Part shown: in pieces, positions 29,153 through 32,748 of the stretch
Numbering within the stretch: position 1 is the first letter of the stretch
Layout of the letters: each line of letters opens with the position of its first letter
From: an uncultured Woeseiaceae bacterium
GTDB lineage: Bacteria; Pseudomonadota; Gammaproteobacteria; Steroidobacterales; Woeseiaceae
DNA: 32,748 bases
Assembly (NCBI GenBank): GCA_905480255.1
Contig: CAJQPR010000144.1
Coordinates: forward strand, 1 to 32,748
Direction of reading: 5' to 3'
The notes under the pieces: generated by a model
The model's input: the letters and a program-made list of their open reading frames with translations, nothing else
What the model was told of the DNA's origin: nothing
Database searches by the model: none
Position numbers and translations under genes: made by a program

Positions 29153-29463
29153 GAACCTTCCGCGGGTGTCGATCCACCCATATGCCGACCACCTCTTGCA
29201 AGTTCCCGCCTGGCATCACGCGGGTCGATCTCCAGCTGCCTGAGTATTTCTACACGATCACCGTCGACCAGTTTCCGCCGCCGGGTTGCGGGCTTCCCCC
29301 AAATTGCGATCGGCATAGCGTCGAGGTCGAAATCCGGAAATTCCTTTCGCATGCCTGATGACTCGATCGCGTCGGCAGCGGTAGAACCCGTGATCAGGTC
29401 GACTTCCACGAGCTCCTGCCGGCTTGGCAGTGCAAAAATCACCTCGACGCGCATATCAGCCAC
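29149..29463 (-). CDS. rnfH: RnfH family protein (RatB/UPF0125)
   Basis: This is a 104-residue ubiquitin-fold protein of the RnfH/RatB family. The conserved core is MRVEVIFALPSRQELVEVDL and AIWGKPATRRRKLVDGDRVE, followed by EILRQLEIDPRDARRELA. Its function is not firmly established; it usually sits next to ratA, as here (20-base gap). The start could be either M at residue 1 or at residue 4. It overlaps bamE tail to tail by 4 bases, with no terminator between. Confidence 0.93.
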   Translation of the reverse strand: MADMRVEVIFALPSRQELVEVDLITGSTAADAIESSGMRKEFPDFDLDAMPIAIWGKPATRRRKLVDGDRVEILRQLEIDPRDARRELARGGRHMGGSTPAEGS

Positions 29464-29483
29464 GGATATGGGCCGGCCGCCGC

Positions 29484-29921
29484 TTAACGCGGCCCATAAA
29501 TATCTGCGGCACGGCGCGTGAACGCGTCAACGAGTGAATTGCAGGTTTCTTCGAAAAACGCACCAAACAGCATATCGACCATCCTGTTTTCGAATTCAAA
29601 CTCCAGTTCCAGAGACACCTTGCATCCCTCATCCCCCAGCGGCCGAAATCGCCAGCCGCCAGCCAGCACCCGAAACGGCCCGCCGAGCAAGGCGATATCG
29701 ATCGCTTCATCCTGATTTCGCGTATTGCGCGTCGTAAACGTCTTGCTAATGCTGCCTTTATGCAGCTCCAGCGTCGCTTCCACGACGTTGTCTTCGCGCA
29801 TCAGGACCTTGGAATGGTTGCACCAGGGCAGAAACTCGGCATAACGATCGACGTCGTCAACAAGTTGAAACATCTCACTGGACAGATATGGCACAAGGGC
29901 TGTTCTGCTAATTTTGCGCAT
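29484..29921 (-). CDS. ratA: RatA/COQ10-like START-domain protein
   Basis: This 145-residue protein belongs to the START/polyketide-cyclase superfamily, which includes eukaryotic Coq10 and E. coli RatA. RatA was described as an inhibitor of 70S ribosome association; Coq10 homologues bind ubiquinone. Signatures are the N-terminal AEFLPWCNHSKVL, LGGPFRVLAGGWRFRPL and a C-terminal amphipathic helix FENRMVDMLFGAFFEETC. It is divergent from smpB (140-base gap) and followed by rnfH. The precise cellular role here is open. Confidence 0.93.
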   Translation of the reverse strand: MRKISRTALVPYLSSEMFQLVDDVDRYAEFLPWCNHSKVLMREDNVVEATLELHKGSISKTFTTRNTRNQDEAIDIALLGGPFRVLAGGWRFRPLGDEGCKVSLELEFEFENRMVDMLFGAFFEETCNSLVDAFTRRAADIYGPR

Positions 29922-30014
29922 TTATCAACTTCTAAAATGGCCGTGCCGGAGCAATTGGGGGAATTCTGGATGATTTAGCAGCAACCGACAACATACCTTG
30001 GGCCCGACCTGTCC

Positions 30015-30020
30015 TATAAT
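30015..30020 (+). promoter_or_regulatory. Candidate -10 element of smpB
   Basis: A perfect TATAAT lies 41 bases before the smpB GTG in the ratA-smpB divergent gap. No good -35 is seen 16-18 bases upstream, so an activator or extended contact would be needed. Confidence 0.4.
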
Positions 30021-30061
30021 CGCCGCGCTCAACTAAAGACACACAGGAATCACCACAGACA

Positions 30062-30541
30062 GTGGCAGCCAAAGACAAAAAACCAGCACCCGCGAAAATT
30101 GCCGTCAATAAAAAGGCGCGCTTTGATTACTCCATCGAGGATACGTTTCAGGCCGGACTGGTGCTGGAAGGCTGGGAGGTGAAAAGCCTCAGGGAGGGGC
30201 GCGCCCAGATTACGGAGAGCTATGTTCACGTCCGTAACGGCGAGGCATGGCTCCTCGGCGCCCAGATAACTCCTTTGGGTACGGTCTCGACCCATTTTCG
30301 ACCTGATCCCACCAGGACCCGCAAACTTCTCCTGAACCGACACGAGCTCGACCGGCTTATTGGAGCCGTGGAGCGCAAAGGCTATACGCTGGTGCCACTC
30401 AATCTGCACTGGAGCAAAGGCAGAGCAAAACTCGATATCGGGCTGGCCAAGGGTAAGAAATCTCATGACAAACGAGCCACAGAAAAAGACCGCGATTGGC
30501 AACGGCAAAAAGGTCGTCTTATGAAGTCATTAAATCAATAG
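30062..30541 (+). CDS. smpB: SsrA-binding protein SmpB
   Basis: SmpB binds the tRNA-like domain of tmRNA, mimics the missing anticodon arm and is required for trans-translation. The 159-residue protein has the family core: [32 protein letters not shown] and [12 protein letters not shown], followed by a basic C-terminal tail ([17 protein letters not shown]) that enters the mRNA channel. The start is GTG with an AGGA about 12 bases upstream. Its partner ssrA begins about 500 bases downstream on the same strand. Confidence 0.97.
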   Translation: MAAKDKKPAPAKIAVNKKARFDYSIEDTFQAGLVLEGWEVKSLREGRAQITESYVHVRNGEAWLLGAQITPLGTVSTHFRPDPTRTRKLLLNRHELDRLIGAVERKGYTLVPLNLHWSKGRAKLDIGLAKGKKSHDKRATEKDRDWQRQKGRLMKSLNQ

Positions 30542-30588
30542 TTTCAATGATTTATGCTGATAAGTTAATGTGATCTATCATCACTGTG

Positions 30589-30906
30589 CTAACCTGGATC
30601 CAGTGCAACCGACCATTTATCCAATTGCCCTAGCACCTGGAATAACTTCTCGCCGCTCGTGCTAAGCCGGTACCCGAGGAGCGGAATCTTTTCAATCACG
30701 CCTTGCGCTCTGAGCTCATGCAGCCTTCGCTGCAACACGCTGGGCGAAATATGGCCACAGGATGCCTGCAATGCCCGAAAGTTGAGCGGGCCTACCCGCA
30801 ACTCCCACACGATGCGCAAAGCCCAGCGCCGGCCCGACAGGTCAAGTGCTTTGGCCATACGCTCAGATGTCGGGGCCCTGCGAAGGTTCTGAATCCGTTG
30901 TGCCAT
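30589..30906 (-). CDS. HxlR-family winged-helix regulator
   Basis: A 105-residue single-domain transcription regulator. KALDLSGRRWALRIVWELRVGPLNFRAL matches the HxlR N-terminal helix and turn, followed by the recognition region HISPSVLQRRLHELRAQGVI and a wing ending GYRLSTSGEKL. The N-terminal cysteine used for redox or aldehyde sensing in several HxlR proteins is replaced by Ser14; the only cysteine is C50, in the DNA-binding part. It lies between smpB and ssrA on the opposite strand. A 20-bp imperfect palindrome lies 25 bases before its start. The ligand and targets are unknown. Confidence 0.85.
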   Translation of the reverse strand: MAQRIQNLRRAPTSERMAKALDLSGRRWALRIVWELRVGPLNFRALQASCGHISPSVLQRRLHELRAQGVIEKIPLLGYRLSTSGEKLFQVLGQLDKWSVALDPG

Positions 30907-30930
30907 GGCTCATTCGCCCATTTGCTACGA

Positions 30931-30950
30931 TATTAATAGCGCTAATACTA
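30931..30950. promoter_or_regulatory. Operator-like palindrome upstream of the HxlR gene
   Basis: An imperfect 20-bp palindrome centred on TAGCGCTA (8 of 10 base pairs match) lies between the HxlR start codon and the tmRNA promoter. HxlR proteins bind such repeats as dimers and often regulate themselves, so this is a natural autoregulation site; it could also affect ssrA. Confidence 0.45.
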
Positions 30951-30996
30951 ATGCGCTTCCACTTCAGTAGCAATTCCAGAAATACCGTCTGTTCGA

Positions 30997-31024
30997 TTGT
31001 TTTTTGCTGGAACGCCCCTACACT
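30997..31024 (+). promoter_or_regulatory. Candidate sigma-70 promoter of ssrA
   Basis: TTGTTT (30997-31002) and TACACT (31019-31024) are separated by 16 bases. Transcription would start near 31031, giving a short 5' leader that RNase P would remove at 31047. Confidence 0.55.
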
Positions 31025-31046
31025 AGTCATTCGAAAGATTTAAACC

Positions 31047-31408
31047 GGGGGCGAACTGGATTCGACGTGGGTCGCGAAACTCCGGGTGCATGCCGAGGGA
31101 CAGATCACCTCGTAAAACCAGCTGTAACACTTATAGTTGCCAACGACGACAACTACGCACTAGCTGCTTAAAAACCAACTTAGTGCCTTCTGCCCGGCTC
31201 GTGCTTGTGCGATCGGATCCCAGGAGTCATCTACACAAGACCGCGGCAAGGGCGTGTTCAGGGTCCGAACCGTTAAATCCTAACTGGACTGGTTTCAGGT
31301 TTTCCCTGCCCGTCGGGTAGCCTGCGACGAGATTAAAGACGGAATAAGCATGTAGACCCCGTAGCGGAGGACTTGCGGACGCGGGTTCGATACCCGCCGC
31401 CTCCACCA
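31047..31408 (+). ncRNA. ssrA: tmRNA (SsrA), one-piece
   Basis: Transfer-messenger RNA rescues ribosomes stalled on broken mRNAs and tags the unfinished protein. The 362-base gene begins GGGGGCGAACTGGATTCGAC, and its first seven bases pair with CGCCTCC near the 3' end, followed by discriminator A and an encoded CCA. The D-like region, TGCATGCCGAGG, the tag frame and the T arm GCGGG-TTCGATA-CCCGC are all in standard order. A terminator follows 10 bases later. It is linked to smpB. The sequence just downstream partly duplicates its 3' end. Confidence 0.98.
31139..31171 (+). other. tmRNA tag-peptide reading frame (ANDDNYALAA)
   Basis: Resume codon GCC (31139-31141) opens a ten-codon frame for ANDDNYALAA ending in TAA. 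It differs from the E. coli tag only by Asp for Glu at position 4. The terminal ALAA is the signal recognised by ClpXP and related proteases; FtsH, also encoded here, degrades some tagged proteins in E. coli. Confidence 0.95.
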
Positions 31409-31485
31409 ACAAACAAAGGTCACCGAAAGGTGGCCTTTTTGTTGTGGCGGGCAAGAGTTGAGTACCCGCGTAGCGGGTTCACATC
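31393..31485 (+). repeat. tmRNA-tail repeat, copy 1
   Basis: This copy spans the last 16 bases of tmRNA, the terminator, and a segment from GTTGTGGCGGG to GGTTCACATC. The same 93-94 bases recur at 31557, differing by three substitutions and one extra T. Two of the changes are in the A-rich spacer, and one turns a G-U pair of the terminator stem into a G-C pair. Confidence 0.93.
31416..31440 (+). terminator. Terminator of tmRNA (first copy)
   Basis: GGTCACC, a GAAA loop, GGTGGCC and five T form a classic rho-independent terminator starting 10 bases after the tmRNA CCA end. Confidence 0.92.
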
Positions 31486-31562
31486 TCGTCACGACGGACG
31501 AGATGGACGCGCCCAGCGCGCCCGCAGGGCGAGGGCCAGGGATGGCCCGAGTCTATCCCGCC
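31446..31562 (+). repeat. Stem-loop-rich element after tmRNA, long form
   Basis: GGCGGG (31446-31451) and CCCGCC (31557-31562) can pair and enclose four further hairpins: ACCCGC/GCGGGT (31464-31478), a perfect 9-bp CATCTCGTC/GACGAGATG (31482-31505), CGCCC/GGGCG (31519-31531) and GGGCCA/TGGCCC (31533-31548). Nearly every base lies in or near a stem. No protein gene is supported here. It may be a structured RNA or a small palindromic mobile repeat; I cannot decide which. Confidence 0.7.
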
Positions 31563-31650
31563 GCCTCCACCAATAAATAAAGGCCACCGAAAGGTGGCCT
31601 TTTTTGTTGTGGCGGGCAAGAGTTGAGTACCCGCGTAGCGGGTTCACATC
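31557..31650 (+). repeat. tmRNA-tail repeat, copy 2
   Basis: Second copy, 164 bases after the first. It begins with the CCCGCCGCCTCCACCA end of tmRNA without the body of the gene, then the terminator and the same trailing segment, and diverges after CACATC. A compact GGCGGG...CCCGCC element (31611-31661, 51 bases) follows its terminator, with the inner ACCCGC/GCGGGT hairpin but without the three extra hairpins of the long form. Confidence 0.93.
31580..31605 (+). terminator. Duplicated terminator (second copy)
   Basis: GGCCACC, GAAA, GGTGGCC and six T. The stem is now fully Watson-Crick and the T run one base longer than in the first copy, so it should be at least as strong. Confidence 0.9.
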
Positions 31651-31720
31651 CTGTTCCCGCCTGTAATCGGAGTGGGGACGCTGTCTACCGTCGGGAGTAT
31701 TGCAAAACCAACAGGGATTC

Positions 31721-31760
31721 CCGATTATCTTTGCCCCTATGCCGCGACTGCAATAATCGG
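31721..31760 (+). promoter_or_regulatory. Inverted repeat and candidate promoter upstream of pyrC
   Basis: Perfect 8-bp arms CCGATTAT (31721-31728) and ATAATCGG (31753-31760) are 24 bases apart. Between and overlapping them are TTGCCC (31731-31736) and AATAAT (31752-31757), a possible but short-spaced (15-base) promoter pair. The start would be near 31764, about 28 bases before pyrC. Confidence 0.35.
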
Positions 31761-31791
31761 CAATCGCTATTACGAACGAAGGAAGTCACAG

Positions 31792-32748
31792 GTGCCAACC
31801 CAGCCCGACCAAATAACGATAACGCGACCCGATGACTGGCACCTGCACCTGCGCGACGGCGCTTGTCTCGCCGCAGTACTTCCCGACACGGCGCGCCGAT
31901 TCTCCCGCGCGATAGTTATGCCAAATCTCCTGCCGCCGGTGACGAATGTTGCATCGGCAGCCGCATATCGCGACCGAATCCTCGCCGCATTGCCGAAAGG
32001 TATGCAATTCGAACCACTGATGACGTTGTACCTCACAGAGACGACATCACCCGCGGATATCGCAGAAGCCAAGGCTAGCGGCTTCGTCCATGCTGTGAAG
32101 TACTATCCTGCCGGTGCAACGACCCACTCGGATGCCGGCGTGAACGACCTGGCGCGCTGCAGTGAAACCCTCGCCGCTATGGCGCAGCACGACTTGCCAC
32201 TGTTGATGCATGGCGAAGTTACAGACCCCGGCATCGACATATTTGACCGCGAACGCGTATTCATCGAAACCCAACTGGAACCGGCAGTGCGCGAGTTCCC
32301 GGAGCTGCGCATAGTGCTTGAGCACATCACCACACGCGACGCGGTGGCGTTTGTTGAACGTAGCTCCGCTAGGGTTGCCGCGACAATCACTGCCCACCAC
32401 TTGCTGCTCAACCGTAATCATATGTTCATCGGGGGCATAAGACCTCACCACTACTGTCTCCCGATACTGAAACGAGAGACCCATCGACAAGCGCTGCTGG
32501 CATCGGCAACGGGGGGCAACCCGAAGTTCTTTCTTGGCACTGACAGTGCGCCTCATGCGCGCAACTCGAAGGAAACCTCGTGCGGTTGCGCCGGCGTCTA
32601 TACCGCGCATGCTGCGATCGAGCTGTATGCGGAAGCCTTCGACTCGGCAGGCCGACTTGATCGACTGGAAGCGTTTGCCAGTCACCACGGTCCGGATTTT
32701 TACGGACTGCCGCGGAACTCTGATCGCATCACCTTGGAGCGACGCGCA
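31792..32748 (+). CDS. pyrC: Dihydroorotase, 5' part (gene runs off the window)
   Basis: PyrC reversibly cyclises carbamoyl aspartate to dihydroorotate, the third step of pyrimidine synthesis. The visible 319 codons are open to the window end; E. coli PyrC has 348 residues, so about 25-30 are missing. It is the class II enzyme: zinc ligands H17 and H19 in WHLHLRD, carboxylated K103 in [14 protein letters not shown]140 in LMHGEV, a further His in LEHITT and the catalytic Asp in GTDSAPHA. The start is GTG with AAGGAAG six bases upstream. Carbamoyl phosphate for the pathway comes from carAB in the same window. Confidence 0.96.
   Translation, partial: MPTQPDQITITRPDDWHLHLRDGACLAAVLPDTARRFSRAIVMPNLLPPVTNVASAAAYRDRILAALPKGMQFEPLMTLYLTETTSPADIAEAKASGFVHAVKYYPAGATTHSDAGVNDLARCSETLAAMAQHDLPLLMHGEVTDPGIDIFDRERVFIETQLEPAVREFPELRIVLEHITTRDAVAFVERSSARVAATITAHHLLLNRNHMFIGGIRPHHYCLPILKRETHRQALLASATGGNPKFFLGTDSAPHARNSKETSCGCAGVYTAHAAIELYAEAFDSAGRLDRLEAFASHHGPDFYGLPRNSDRITLERRA

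Noticed and set aside
31227-31492. Small minus-strand frames over tmRNA
   Set aside because: They lie on the complement of a structured RNA gene, a frequent source of false protein calls.
31542-31580. Mini-frame MARVYPAASTNK ending after the second tmRNA-tail copy
   Set aside because: Only 12 codons, without a clear ribosome site; the sequence is explained by the tmRNA-end repeat.
31393-31650. Genomic island or prophage attachment at the tmRNA 3' end
   Set aside because: The duplicated 3' end invites this reading, but no integrase or foreign genes lie between the copies or next to them, and the homology continues well past the usual attachment core.
1-32748. CRISPR arrays, insertion sequences, toxin-antitoxin or defence systems
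   Set aside because: No repeat-spacer pattern, transposase or recognisable defence gene was found; RatA is named as a toxin in E. coli but is treated here as the widespread COQ10-like protein.

Overview
The window looks like core chromosome of a free-living, aerobic gammaproteobacterium outside the Enterobacterales. Protein sequences are gammaproteobacterial throughout, base composition is moderately GC-rich by eye, and the gene order hrcA-grpE-dnaK-dnaJ / carA-carB-greA / rlmE-ftsH-folP-glmM-tpiA-secG-tRNA-Leu and recN-fur-bamE-rnfH-ratA-smpB-ssrA resembles that of Pseudomonas and its relatives. I cannot name a genus from the sequence alone. No phage, transposase, integrase or CRISPR array is present.

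Layout. Bases 1-8440 (minus strand) hold the respiratory complex I operon nuoA-B-C-D-E-F-G-H-I and the first codons of nuoJ, packed with short overlaps. Bases 8441-8785 are non-coding and carry the probable nuo promoter and the terminator of the preceding transcript. Bases 8786-14342 (minus) are ftsH, folP, glmM, tpiA, secG and tRNA-Leu(GAG). Bases 14399-15345 hold the divergent rRNA/ribosome pair rlmE (minus) and yhbY (plus). Bases 15363-20295 (minus) are carA, carB and greA. Bases 20467-25483 (minus) are the heat-shock cluster hrcA-grpE-dnaK-dnaJ, with a near-perfect sigma-32 promoter directly in front of dnaK. From 25631 the plus strand carries nadK and recN, followed by fur (minus), bamE (plus), rnfH and ratA (minus), smpB (plus), an HxlR-family regulator (minus), tmRNA (plus) and the 5' part of pyrC (plus, running off the end).

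How the genes work together. Three themes stand out: NADH oxidation (nuo); protein and RNA quality control (FtsH, DnaK/DnaJ/GrpE, HrcA, SmpB plus tmRNA, RlmE, YhbY, BamE, SecG); and early pyrimidine/arginine metabolism (carAB and, at the far end, pyrC). smpB and ssrA, whose products act together in trans-translation, lie about 500 bases apart with a small regulator gene between them.

The most unusual stretch is just downstream of tmRNA (31393-31661). The last 16 bases of the tmRNA gene, its terminator and about 45 further bases are repeated almost exactly 164 bases later. Both units are closed by GGCGGG/CCCGCC arms, and the first holds three extra perfect hairpins. The arrangement recalls the 178-bp repeats behind E. 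coli tyrT, which also begin with a copy of the 3' end of the RNA gene. Other points worth checking are a palindrome filling the spacer of the likely fur promoter, an inverted repeat at the likely hrcA start site with no CIRCE element visible, and a very AT-rich carA-carB gap.
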